A DNA stretch of 64,000 nt from DASRFA01 sp035651755. GTDB taxonomy: Bacteria; Desulfobacterota; Binatia; UBA12015. Each line of letters starts with the position of its first letter. Within the stretch, counting starts at the first letter, position 1. The translations under genes and the position numbers were made by a program. Where the stretch lies: contig DASRFA010000060.1 of NCBI GenBank assembly GCA_035651755.1, positions 434,001-498,000 on the forward strand. The letters are read 5' to 3'. Shown one piece after another: positions 26,100-34,722 of the stretch. Under the pieces are notes generated by a model that did not search any database, had not been told where the DNA came from, and saw nothing but the letters and a program-made list of their open reading frames with translations.

Positions 26100-26759
26100 A
26101 TGAGCGGCGTCTCGTCAGGGGCCGAGGGCGCAATCCCTTTGGCGGAGGCCAAGGACCCGACCATGGAGTTGCTCCGGGCGTGCATCCGGGGCGACGTCTC
26201 GGCCCGGCGCCAGCTGGTGCAGGAGTACTCCGGGATCGTTTCTTACGGCGTAACGGTAATTTTTCAGCAGTTCGGCCGTCCATCCAGAAGAGAGGAGATC
26301 GAGGATCTGTGCCAGGACGTGTTCCTGGCGTTGTTCGATCAGGACGCACGCAAGCTGCGGCAGTATCAGGGCCGCAACGGGTGCTCGCTGGCGAGCTGGA
26401 TCCGCGTCGTCGCGAACCGTCTGACGATCGATCGTCTGCGGCGCGAGGGGCGAACGGTCTCGCTCGATGATCCGAACAACCTCGAAAGTTCCAGGGTGCG
26501 AAACGCGGAGCCGGACGCCAAGCCGGGACCGGAGCCGCAGGTCGAGGAAGCGCAAAGGGCCGCCAGGGTACGCGAGATGATCGCTCAGCTGCCACCGAAG
26601 GACCAGCTCTTCGTGCAGCTGTTTTATTTCCAGGGCCTCCCGATCGAGGAGGTCGCGCAAACCATCGGAATCACGACGAACGCCGCCTACGTGCGGAAGA
26701 TGCGGCTGCACGAGAAGCTGCGGCGGCTCGTGACGACGCGCTTCGGAGGTGAGCTGTGA
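26100..26759 (+). CDS. Sigma-70 family RNA polymerase sigma factor (ECF-type)
   Basis: A 219-residue two-domain sigma factor. Region 2 runs from about 25 to 115 (SRREEIEDLCQDVFLALFDQ, CSLASWIRVVANRLTIDRLR). Region 4 runs from about 150 to 210 (REMIAQLPPKDQLFVQLFYF, LPIEEVAQTIGITTNAAYVR). Regions 1.1 and 3 are lacking, as in ECF factors. The start is ATG 26100; ATG 26163 is possible. Its stop overlaps the GTG of the zinc-finger/AsmA gene, as expected for a sigma/anti-sigma pair. The coding stretch is visibly less GC-rich and uses more A/T-ending codons than its neighbours. Confidence 0.88.
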   Translation: MSGVSSGAEGAIPLAEAKDPTMELLRACIRGDVSARRQLVQEYSGIVSYGVTVIFQQFGRPSRREEIEDLCQDVFLALFDQDARKLRQYQGRNGCSLASWIRVVANRLTIDRLRREGRTVSLDDPNNLESSRVRNAEPDAKPGPEPQVEEAQRAARVREMIAQLPPKDQLFVQLFYFQGLPIEEVAQTIGITTNAAYVRKMRLHEKLRRLVTTRFGGEL

Positions 26760-28351
26760 AGGGCGCGTTGCGCCTCGCGCGCCGCGCACCCGACACCGGG
26801 CCGATCGACGACCCGGTGAACGCGGAGATCCGCCGCCTCGTGAAGCTCGCCTTCTCGGGCGACGGGCTCGACCCGGCCTCCGACGGATCGGCACGCGACG
26901 GCGATCACCCCCCGGAATACGCATTCGCGAGCTACCTCGAGGGCCGCCTCGCCGGCGGTGCCGAGGACGCCTTCGAGCGCCACGTCGCCGATTGCGCGCC
27001 GTGCGCGGAAGAGCTCGTGCTCGCGCGGCGGAGCGGGATCGGCGAGGAGCCGAGCTACTCGCGGCACGTGTGGAAGATCGCCGCTGCGCTCGCGGTCGTC
27101 CTCGCCGGGCTGATCGCCGCGCTGCTGGCGGCGGGCGCGGTCGGCGGCCGGATCCAGGGCACCGTGCTCGCGGGCATCCGCGAGGTGCTCGGCAGCAAGG
27201 CCCGCATCGATACCGCCGCGCTTCGCGTGCGCGGAGGGCCGGCGGTCGACATCACCGGGCTCACGGTCGCGGATCCGAGCGGCGGCCCGCCGATGATCGC
27301 GGCCGCGCAGGCGACGTGGCAGGTCGACCTGGGCGAGCTCCGGCAGGGCCGCATCGCGGGTGCCCTGAAGCTCCACGGGCCGATCATCAACGTCGTCCGC
27401 GAGCCCTCGGGCTCGCTCAACATCGACGCGATCCTGCCGAGCTCGGGCGGCGGCAAGGAGGACCTCCTCGCGCGCGCCCGGAGGAAGGCGATCGACGCGG
27501 TCGAGATCTCCGGCGGCACGCTGCGGCTCGTCGACCGATCCGGCGGCGAGCGGCGCGAGGTCCGCATGGCGGCCGTCGACGCCGCGATCACGAACCTCGC
27601 CGGCGACGGTGCGGCGCACGTCGCGGCGCGCGCCGGCGTCGAATCGACGCGCCAGAACCTGCACGTCGTCGGCGACATCGGCCCATGGGGGCAGGGCGAG
27701 AAGCCGGCCTACCGCTTCCCGGAGGTCGCGCTCGACGCGGTGCCGATCCGGAACCTTCCCGGCCTCGGATCGACGATGCGAGGCGGCCTCTCCTTCGACG
27801 GCGCGCTCGCGAGCGCCGGCGACACCTGGAACGAGATCTCGAGCCAGTTCTCGGGCAGCGGCGACCTGCGGGTCGTCTCGGGCTCGATCGTCGGGCGGAA
27901 CCTCGTGCGCGACGTCGTGAGCCCGCTCCTCGGGGCCGACGACGGCGATCCCCCGCTGCCGACCGCCCTCGCTTCGCTGGTCGCCGGCTCCGACACCGAG
28001 TTCGGAGCGATGCAGAGCCCGGTCACGATCGCCTCCTCGCGCATCTCGGCCGACGCGTTCACCGCGACGACGAACGGCTTCTCGGTCGGTGGGCGCGGCG
28101 CGCTCGCGAACGACGGGCAGGTCGAATTCACCGGCGAGCTGGTCGCCTCCGAGGCGACCACGCGCGAGCTCCTCGCGTTCGCGCCCGGCGCCGGATCGCT
28201 CGTCGACGAGCACGGCTCGATCGCGATCCCGTTCCGCGTGAGCGGCCGGTGGCCGGAGGTACGCGTCGCCGTCGACGTCGAGAAGCTCGCGCACCGAACG
28301 GTCTTGCGGCGCGGCCTCGCGCGGCTCTTCTTCGCGCCGCTGCCGGGCTGA
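26756..28351 (+). CDS. Anti-sigma zinc-finger/AsmA-like fusion membrane protein
   Basis: A 531-residue protein with two unrelated halves. Residues 1 to about 95 are cytoplasmic and carry a ZAS-type zinc motif (HVADCAPC, H-x3-C-x2-C) after EYAFASYLEGRLAGG, as in anti-sigma factors. One membrane helix follows (IAAALAVVLAGLIAALLAAG, about 103-125). The remaining 400 residues look like an AsmA-type periplasmic domain (LHGPIINVVREPSGSLNIDA, FSGSGDLRVVSGSIVGRN, GALANDGQVEFTGEL). The GTG start lies behind GGAGGTGA inside the sigma gene's end. I infer a transmembrane regulator that ties envelope or lipid status to the sigma factor. I know of no family with this exact layout. Confidence 0.8.
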   Translation: MKGALRLARRAPDTGPIDDPVNAEIRRLVKLAFSGDGLDPASDGSARDGDHPPEYAFASYLEGRLAGGAEDAFERHVADCAPCAEELVLARRSGIGEEPSYSRHVWKIAAALAVVLAGLIAALLAAGAVGGRIQGTVLAGIREVLGSKARIDTAALRVRGGPAVDITGLTVADPSGGPPMIAAAQATWQVDLGELRQGRIAGALKLHGPIINVVREPSGSLNIDAILPSSGGGKEDLLARARRKAIDAVEISGGTLRLVDRSGGERREVRMAAVDAAITNLAGDGAAHVAARAGVESTRQNLHVVGDIGPWGQGEKPAYRFPEVALDAVPIRNLPGLGSTMRGGLSFDGALASAGDTWNEISSQFSGSGDLRVVSGSIVGRNLVRDVVSPLLGADDGDPPLPTALASLVAGSDTEFGAMQSPVTIASSRISADAFTATTNGFSVGGRGALANDGQVEFTGELVASEATTRELLAFAPGAGSLVDEHGSIAIPFRVSGRWPEVRVAVDVEKLAHRTVLRRGLARLFFAPLPG

Positions 28352-28410
28352 GGCGCGGGGCGCCGCTCCGCGGTTTCGCGCGCCGGGCGAGCGCGCTAGT
28401 CTCGCCCGCC

Positions 28411-29832
28411 ATGCAGGACGCCGCCGCCCTCCGGACCACGCCCGCTCGCGATCCCGTACCGGCTTCCGGCCTCGTCGCCGAGGCGACCGACGAGCTCATC
28501 GACTCGACCATCGCGCGCCTGCAGGCGCTGCTCCGGATCGAGACGGTCAATCCGCCGGGGAACGAGGCGCCCGCGGTCGCGCTCGTCGCGGGCGTGCTGC
28601 GCGAGGCGGGGCTCGAGCCGATCGTCCTCGAGTCGGCGCCGGGACGCGCGAACCTCGTCTGCCGCATCCCGGGCGCCCGCCGCGGGGGCGGGGTGCTGCT
28701 CGCCTCGCACGTCGACGTCGTCGAGGTCGAGCGCGATTCCTGGACGCGCGATCCCTTCGGCGGCGAGATCGCAGACGGCTGCATCTGGGGGCGCGGTGCG
28801 ATCGACATGAAGGGCAAGACCGCGATGGACCTCGCGGTCATGACCGCGATCGCGCGCTCGGGCCGGCGGCCGGAGCGCGACGTCGTGATGGCGGTCGTCG
28901 CCGACGAGGAGGCGGGCTCCGCGTACGGGTCGCGCTGGCTCGTCGAGCACCATCCCGAGCTGCTGGAGGCCGACGTCTGCCTGAACGAGAGCGGCGGCTT
29001 CACGATGCCGATCCTCGGGGTGCGCTACTACCCGATCCAGGTGGCGGAGAAGGGCGTCTGCTGGCTGCGCTTGACGGTGCGCGGCGCGCCCGGCCACGGA
29101 AGCGTCCCGCGCCCGAACAGCGCGCCCGTCAAGCTGGCGCGCGCCGTGGCGAAGCTCGGAGAGACGCGGCTTCCCATCCACGTGACGCCGGAGGCGATGC
29201 TCTTCATCGAGGCGCTCGCTGCGCACCAGCCGGCGCCGATCGCGCTCGCGCTGCGCGGCCTCCGCGTTCCGGCGCTCACCGCCTCGATCCTCGAGCTCGG
29301 CATCCGCGCTCCCGAGCAGCGCGCCGCGCTCGACGCGATCCTCCGCAACACCGCGTCGCCGACCGTGCTGCGCGCGGGCGCGAAGACGAACGTCATCCCG
29401 GGCGTCGCCACCGTCGAGGTCGACGGCCGAACGCTCCCCGGGCAGACGGGCACGGACTTCATCCGCGAGCTGCGCGCGGTCGTCGGCGAGGAGGTCGAGA
29501 TCGACGTGCTCGAGGACCTCGAGCCGGTCGCGACGTCGAGCGACACGCCCGAGTTCGAGACCCTCTGCCGGACGCTGCGCGACCACGACCCGGCCGGCGT
29601 GCCGGTGCCGTGGCTCATCCCCGGGTTCACCGACGCGAAGGCGTACTCGCGCCTCGGCATGCGGTGCTACGGGTTCGTTCCGATGCGGCTTCCCGACGGG
29701 ATGAGCTTCGCGGCCATGTTCCACGGCCACGACGAACGCGTGCCGGTCGCCGGCTACCGCTGGGGGGTGCGCGTCTACCTCGACGCGGTCGGCCGCCTCG
29801 CCTTAGGCGACGCAGGTCGTCCGGAAGCCTGA
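28411..29832 (+). CDS. M20/M25/M40-family metallopeptidase
   Basis: A 473-residue di-zinc hydrolase. Metal-site motifs are LLASHVDVVEVERDSW at about residue 92, WGRGAIDMKGKTAMDL at about 128 (bridging Asp) and AVVADEEAGSAYGSRW at about 165 (catalytic Glu). A late FHGHDERVPVAGYRWG supplies the last His. The central dimerisation domain starts near CWLRLTVRGAPGHGSVPRP. The family cleaves peptides, N-acyl amino acids or carbamates. No signal peptide. ATG start. It begins 59 bp after the AsmA fusion gene and is followed by an aminotransferase after 12 bp, so the three may share a transcript. Confidence 0.88.
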   Translation: MQDAAALRTTPARDPVPASGLVAEATDELIDSTIARLQALLRIETVNPPGNEAPAVALVAGVLREAGLEPIVLESAPGRANLVCRIPGARRGGGVLLASHVDVVEVERDSWTRDPFGGEIADGCIWGRGAIDMKGKTAMDLAVMTAIARSGRRPERDVVMAVVADEEAGSAYGSRWLVEHHPELLEADVCLNESGGFTMPILGVRYYPIQVAEKGVCWLRLTVRGAPGHGSVPRPNSAPVKLARAVAKLGETRLPIHVTPEAMLFIEALAAHQPAPIALALRGLRVPALTASILELGIRAPEQRAALDAILRNTASPTVLRAGAKTNVIPGVATVEVDGRTLPGQTGTDFIRELRAVVGEEVEIDVLEDLEPVATSSDTPEFETLCRTLRDHDPAGVPVPWLIPGFTDAKAYSRLGMRCYGFVPMRLPDGMSFAAMFHGHDERVPVAGYRWGVRVYLDAVGRLALGDAGRPEA

Positions 29833-29844
29833 GCGGGAGGCCGC

Positions 29845-31026
29845 ATGTCGCTCGAGATGCGGATCGGAAAGCGCATCCTCCTCGGCCCCGGACCGAGCGA
29901 CGTCCACCCGCGCGTGCTCCGCGCCCTCGCGACGCCGCTCGTCGGCCACCTCGACCCCGAGTTCGTCGCGCTCATGGAGACCGTCAAGCAGCTCCTGCGC
30001 GAGACGTTCCGCACGCGGAACCGCCTCACGCTTCCGATCTCGGCGACCGGCAGCGCGGGCATGGAAGCCGCGCTCGTGAACCTGCTCGAGCCGGGCGACG
30101 GCGCCGTGATCTGCGTGAACGGCGCGTTCGGCGGACGGATGGCGGAGATCGCGCGCCGTGCCGGCGCACAGGTGACGACGGTCGAGGTGCCTTGGGGCGA
30201 CGTGCTCGATCCGGACCGCGTGCGCTCGGCCCTGGAGCTGCTGCCGCGCGCCAGCGCCGCCGCACCGCGCGTGCTCGCCGTCGTGCACGCGGAGACGTCC
30301 ACGGGAGCCCGCCAGCCGCTCGAGGAGCTCGGCCGTCTCGCGCACGAGCACGGAGCTCTCTTCGTGGTCGACGCGGTGACGTCGCTCGGCGGCTGCCCGC
30401 TCGAGGTCGACGCCTGGGGCGTCGACGTCTGCTACAGCGGCACGCAGAAGTGCCTCTCGTGCCCACCCGGCCTCTCGCCCGTCACGTTCGGCGAGAGAGC
30501 CGCGGAGCGCATCCGCACCCGCACGCGGCCGGTCCAGAGCTGGTACCTCGACCTCTCGCTGATCGAGCAGTACTGGGGCGAGGAGCGCGTCTATCACCAC
30601 ACCGCGCCGATCTCGATGATCTTTGCGCTCTACGAGGCGCTCCGGATCGTGCACGAAGAGGGTCTCGAGCGCCGCTTCCGGCGGCACGCGCTGCACCACG
30701 CGGCGCTGGTCGCGGGCGTGGAGGCGCTCGGGCTCGCGATGGCGGTCGCGCCCGCCCACCGGCTGCCGATGCTGAACGCGGTGCGCGTACCCGACGGCGT
30801 CGACGAAGCCGGGGTGCGCCGGCGGCTGCTCGAGCGCCACGGGATCGAGATCGGAGCGGGCCTCGGCCCGTGGAAGGGGCGGGTCTGGCGGATCGGCCTC
30901 ATGGGGGAATCGTCGACGCCGGCGAACGTGCTGCTCGTCCTCGCGGCGCTCGGCGAGGCGCTCGGGCGCGATCGCACCGGCGAGGCCCTCGCCGCCGCCG
31001 AGCGCGAGCTCGCCGCGGCCGCTTGA
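29845..31026 (+). CDS. Class V aminotransferase (alanine/serine-glyoxylate type)
   Basis: A 393-residue PLP enzyme. It begins ILLGPGPSDVHPRVLRAL, typical of alanine-glyoxylate and serine-pyruvate aminotransferases. SATGSAGMEAALVNLL (about 60) and VVHAETSTGARQPL (about 145) form the cofactor site. DAVTSLGGCPLEVD precedes the Schiff-base lysine in YSGTQKCLSCPPGL at about 200. VWRIGLMGESST near the end is also typical. It probably interconverts glyoxylate and glycine with alanine or serine as donor; some relatives act on 2-aminoethylphosphonate. Its stop overlaps the TTG start of mltA (TTGA). Confidence 0.9.
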   Translation: MSLEMRIGKRILLGPGPSDVHPRVLRALATPLVGHLDPEFVALMETVKQLLRETFRTRNRLTLPISATGSAGMEAALVNLLEPGDGAVICVNGAFGGRMAEIARRAGAQVTTVEVPWGDVLDPDRVRSALELLPRASAAAPRVLAVVHAETSTGARQPLEELGRLAHEHGALFVVDAVTSLGGCPLEVDAWGVDVCYSGTQKCLSCPPGLSPVTFGERAAERIRTRTRPVQSWYLDLSLIEQYWGEERVYHHTAPISMIFALYEALRIVHEEGLERRFRRHALHHAALVAGVEALGLAMAVAPAHRLPMLNAVRVPDGVDEAGVRRRLLERHGIEIGAGLGPWKGRVWRIGLMGESSTPANVLLVLAALGEALGRDRTGEALAAAERELAAAA

Positions 31027-32231
31027 CGATCGCCGGACGCGCGCGCCTCGGCGCGACGTCGCGCGGCGACCGGCGCGCGACCGGTGCTCGCGCGCTCGCG
31101 CCACTCGCGGCCGCGTGCGCCGCGCTCGCCGCGCTCGCCGCGGCTGCCGCGTGCGGCGGCGCGGCGGGGCGCGCCCACGCGCCGCCGACCGCCCCGCCAA
31201 TCGCACTCGTCGACGACGGCGATCTCGCGGCGCTCGCGCGCGCGCTCGACGGCGCTTCGTCGGCGCTCGCGCGCGCCGGCGACCGGAGCGCGCGCGGCGG
31301 CGTGGCGAACGATTCCGCCGCGGATGCGAGCGCCGGCGGTGGCCGCGCGCACGTGCTCGCGACCCTGCGCGAGCTTCGCGCCACGGTGGCGGAGGCGGGA
31401 GGATCGCGCGAGCACCTCGCCGCGCTCCTCGCGGCGCGCTTTCGCGCCGGCCCGCCGAACGCGGTGCTCTTGACGGGTTACTACGAGCCGCTCGTCGTGG
31501 TGCGCCGTCGGCGCGACGCGCGCTTCCGCTACCCCCTCTACGCGCCGCCGGCGGGCGACGGACCGCAGCCGGCGCGCGCCGACATCGAGCGCGGTGCGCT
31601 CTCGGGCCGGGGCCTCGAGCTCTTCTGGGCCGACGACCCGATCGCGCTCTTCTTCCTGCACGTTCAGGGGTCGGGGCGGCTCGACCTCGGCGACGGCAGC
31701 CGGGTGCGGGTCGCGTACGCCGGCACGAACGGCCGCCCGTACCGCTCGATCGGCGCCGTCCTGGTCGAGCGCGGCGCCTTCGCGTCGGCGCAGGAGGCGA
31801 CCGCCCCGGCGATCGAGGCGTGGCTGCGCACGCATCCCGACCAGGCGGCCGGCGTGATGGAGGAGAACGAGCGGTTCGTGTTCTTCCGGGTGATCGCCGC
31901 GTCGCCGTCCGAAGGCCCGCCGGGGGCGCTCGGCGCGCCGCTCGTTCCGTATCGCTCGGTCGCGGTCGACCCCCACGCGGCGCCGCTCGGAAGCGTCGGG
32001 CTCCTGGTGGCCGAGCTGCCGGACGGCGGGCGCCTCCGGCAGCTCGTCGTCGCGATCGACACCGGTGCCGCGATCCGCGGCGCCGGCCGGATCGACCTGT
32101 TCGTCGGCGCGGGCTCCGGGGCGCGAGACGTCGCCGGCCTGCTGCGGGCACGCGCCGAGATCGCGTGGCTCGCGCCGAGGGCCACGTCGCCTCTTGTGCC
32201 GGCCCGGGACTTGGAGGATCGTTCGCGGTAG
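31023..32231 (+). CDS. mltA: Membrane-bound lytic murein transglycosylase A
   Basis: A 402-residue lipoprotein. A leader ends in the lipobox AAAC at about residue 41, then a low-complexity linker follows. The MltA barrel runs from about 130 to 300 (LLTGYYEPLVVVRRR, ALFFLHVQGSGRLDLGDG, VRVAYAGTNGRPYRSIG). The C-terminal 3D domain, with AIDTGAAIRGAGRIDLFVG at about 345, carries the catalytic Asp. MltA cleaves glycan strands at the outer membrane to 1,6-anhydro products. TTG at 31023 is the only possible start before the signal peptide and overlaps the aminotransferase stop, so translation is probably coupled. Confidence 0.9.
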   Translation: MTIAGRARLGATSRGDRRATGARALAPLAAACAALAALAAAAACGGAAGRAHAPPTAPPIALVDDGDLAALARALDGASSALARAGDRSARGGVANDSAADASAGGGRAHVLATLRELRATVAEAGGSREHLAALLAARFRAGPPNAVLLTGYYEPLVVVRRRRDARFRYPLYAPPAGDGPQPARADIERGALSGRGLELFWADDPIALFFLHVQGSGRLDLGDGSRVRVAYAGTNGRPYRSIGAVLVERGAFASAQEATAPAIEAWLRTHPDQAAGVMEENERFVFFRVIAASPSEGPPGALGAPLVPYRSVAVDPHAAPLGSVGLLVAELPDGGRLRQLVVAIDTGAAIRGAGRIDLFVGAGSGARDVAGLLRARAEIAWLAPRATSPLVPARDLEDRSR

Positions 32232-32363
32232 CCCGTCGCATCGCCGATGCGAATGCGACCGCGTCCTCGGCGCGTCCGGCGTGTTTCCAGGGTTGCCGGT
32301 GAGATGCGCCGATCGCCCGGGGTACGCCGCTTCGGGCCGCGTTCGCTCCGGCCGGGTACCGAC

Positions 32364-34706
32364 ATGAACACCTGGCGCACGGCCAATCCCTCGCGTGAGA
32401 CGACATCGGACGCCCGTGCGCCGCGCGGTGAGCCTGCGATCCGGCGCACGATCGCGACCGCTCGCGTTGCCCGGCGTGGCGCGATCATCGCGTCGGCTGT
32501 CTTCGCCGCGCTCGCCGCCGTCACGGTCTCGCTCGCGGCGGGCGAGGCGCGCGCCGAGACCACGCGTGAGCCCGGCGTCGCGCGGGTGAGCCTGATCGAG
32601 GGCGAAGCCTCGTACTTCCGCTCCGACGCCGACGACTGGAGCGCCGTCTCCGTGAACGCGCCCCTCGTGACGGGCGATCGCTTCTACTCGGCGGAGGGCA
32701 GCCGCGCCGAGATCGAGGCGGCGCCCGGAGTCGACGTGCGGCTCGGGGCCGAGACCGAGATCGACATGGTCGAGCTCGCGCCGGACGCAGCCCACGTCCG
32801 GGTCGCGCTCGGCCGCGCCACGCTGCGCGTGCGGCGCGATCCCGGCGGACGGCGAATCGAGCTCGACACGCCGGCCGCGGCCTTCGTCGCGCGCGAAGCG
32901 GGAGTGTACCGCGTCGAGGTCGACGCCGACGGCCGCACCAAGGTGATGGTGCGCGAAGGCGCGCTCGAGGCGCGCGACGGCGACGACACCTACCGCCTCG
33001 GAGCCGGAAGCGGCGCCGTGATCGCGGCCGGAACGAACGGCCATCCCGACCGCTTCGACGTCGGTGCGCCCGACGCCTGGGACGAGTGGGAGAGCGAGCG
33101 CGCCCGCCGCATCGAGAACGCGACCAGCTACCAGTACGTGAGCGAGGACATCTACGGCGGCGAGGACCTCGACGATCACGGCGAGTGGCAGTACCGGCGC
33201 GGGTACGGCCAGATCTGGCGTCCGTACGGGGTCGCGTCCGACTGGGCGCCGTACACGACCGGCCGCTGGGTCTGGTGCCCGCCCTGGGGCTGGACGTGGA
33301 TGGACTACGCCTCGTGGGGCTGGGCGCCGTACCACTACGGCCGCTGGGTGTGGCTCGACGACTACTGGGCGTGGGCGCCCGGCCCGGTGATCGCCTCGCC
33401 GGTGTACGCGCCCGCGCTCGTCGGCTTCTACGGTGCCGGCTTCGGCGGCGGGTTCTCCTGGTCGGTCGGCTTCGGCGTCGATCCGTGGATCGGCTGGGTC
33501 CCGCTCGGCTGGGGCGAGCCCTGCATCCCGTGGTGGGGCGGCTGGGGCGGCGCTTTCGTCGGGGTGCCGTGGTGGGGCGGCTGGGGCGGGCCGCGCGTCG
33601 TGAACAACGTCTTCATCAACAAGCAGGTGAACATCTACAACATCGACACGAAGCGGATCCGCTTCGCGAACTCGACCGTCCCGCGCGGGGTCACCGCGGT
33701 ATCGCGCGGATCGTTCGCGAACGGGCGCTTCGAGCGCGTTCCGATCGGCGGCGACCACGGGAATCTCGTTCCGATTTCCGGACGCATCCCGATCTCTCCC
33801 GACCGCGCGAGCCTGCAGGCCGCGAATCCCGCGCGGGCGCAGCTCGGTCGCGTGCCGACGCCGCCGACGGAAGGAGCCGGCCGACGCGCCGTCGCCGGCG
33901 GTTCGCTCGGTGGCGGCGGAGATCGCGCCGACGGAACCGGCCGGCGATCGATCGCAGCATACCCGGGCCGTGAGCCGGTCATCTCTTCGGAGCGCGGCGC
34001 GGCGGGTCGCGGCAACCGCGGCGAGCCGGCCGCGCGCGCGCCGCTGGCAGGGGCTCCCGGTGCCCCGTCGGGCGGCGCCGACGCGTCGGGCCGGACCCGC
34101 GCTCCGGGTGCGATCCCGCGCCCGCCCACCACGGTCGGGACGCAGGTCGATCGCTCGGCGATCGCGCCGCGGGACCACACTCCCTACATCGCCGCGCGAC
34201 CCGGCTTCGGCGGCCGCGCGACCGCGCCCTCGGGCCGGTCGATCCAGCCGAGCCCGTGGAGCGGCGGCACGAGATCTCCGTGGACGGGAGGCGCGCGCGC
34301 CCCGTCGGGAGGCGGAGCGCCGAGCGGGATGACGCGCTCGCCGTGGGCGGGCGGCGGTCGCGCGGGAGGCGCGCCGCCGGCGATCAGCGTGCCGCGGTCG
34401 GCGCCTTCGTACGGCGGTCGCGCGGCGATGCCCGGCGGCGCGCCGTCCTACGGCCCGCCCGGCTCCGCGCGCTCGGGGCTCGGAGGCGGCGGCGTTCCGA
34501 GCACCGGCGGCGGATTCTCGGGTCGATCGGCGTTCGGCGGCAGCCCGGGTGGCGGCGCGGGGTATGGTCGCTTCGCCGCGGGCGGGGGCGTCGGGGCCGG
34601 AGGTTTCGGCGGCCGCGGTTTCTCCGGCGGGTCCTCCGGCTCCTCCGGATCGTCCGCCGGCGGCGGCATGGCCGACGGCGGCGCGCGAGCGGGCATCGGC
34701 CGGTAG
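32364..34706 (+). CDS. FecR-domain, Trp/Gly-rich exported protein (DUF6600-type)
   Basis: A 780-residue secreted protein. A long N-region and a signal helix (IIASAVFAALAAVTVSLAAG) end near ARAET. A FecR domain follows (about 70-220: VSLIEGEASYFRSDADDW, MVREGALEARDGDDTYRLG). The central 200 residues are packed with Trp, Tyr and Gly (GRWVWCPPWGWTWMDYASWG, PWWGGWGG twice), the pattern of DUF6600. The last 300 residues are Gly/Pro/Ser-rich and probably disordered. The role is unknown; FecR-like folds here are not paired with an iron sigma factor. ATG 32364 is chosen because the upstream residues look non-coding. It sits between mltA and a lipoprotein, suggesting an envelope role. Confidence 0.8.
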   Translation: MNTWRTANPSRETTSDARAPRGEPAIRRTIATARVARRGAIIASAVFAALAAVTVSLAAGEARAETTREPGVARVSLIEGEASYFRSDADDWSAVSVNAPLVTGDRFYSAEGSRAEIEAAPGVDVRLGAETEIDMVELAPDAAHVRVALGRATLRVRRDPGGRRIELDTPAAAFVAREAGVYRVEVDADGRTKVMVREGALEARDGDDTYRLGAGSGAVIAAGTNGHPDRFDVGAPDAWDEWESERARRIENATSYQYVSEDIYGGEDLDDHGEWQYRRGYGQIWRPYGVASDWAPYTTGRWVWCPPWGWTWMDYASWGWAPYHYGRWVWLDDYWAWAPGPVIASPVYAPALVGFYGAGFGGGFSWSVGFGVDPWIGWVPLGWGEPCIPWWGGWGGAFVGVPWWGGWGGPRVVNNVFINKQVNIYNIDTKRIRFANSTVPRGVTAVSRGSFANGRFERVPIGGDHGNLVPISGRIPISPDRASLQAANPARAQLGRVPTPPTEGAGRRAVAGGSLGGGGDRADGTGRRSIAAYPGREPVISSERGAAGRGNRGEPAARAPLAGAPGAPSGGADASGRTRAPGAIPRPPTTVGTQVDRSAIAPRDHTPYIAARPGFGGRATAPSGRSIQPSPWSGGTRSPWTGGARAPSGGGAPSGMTRSPWAGGGRAGGAPPAISVPRSAPSYGGRAAMPGGAPSYGPPGSARSGLGGGGVPSTGGGFSGRSAFGGSPGGGAGYGRFAAGGGVGAGGFGGRGFSGGSSGSSGSSAGGGMADGGARAGIGR
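33528..33589 (+). repeat. Direct repeat of 23 bp inside the Trp-rich domain
   Basis: Identical 23-bp copies at 33528-33550 and 33567-33589 encode the peptide PWWGGWGG twice, separated by AFVGV. This is a small internal duplication in the FecR/DUF6600 gene. Confidence 0.8.
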
Positions 34707-34722
34707 TAGTAGAACGGATCGG

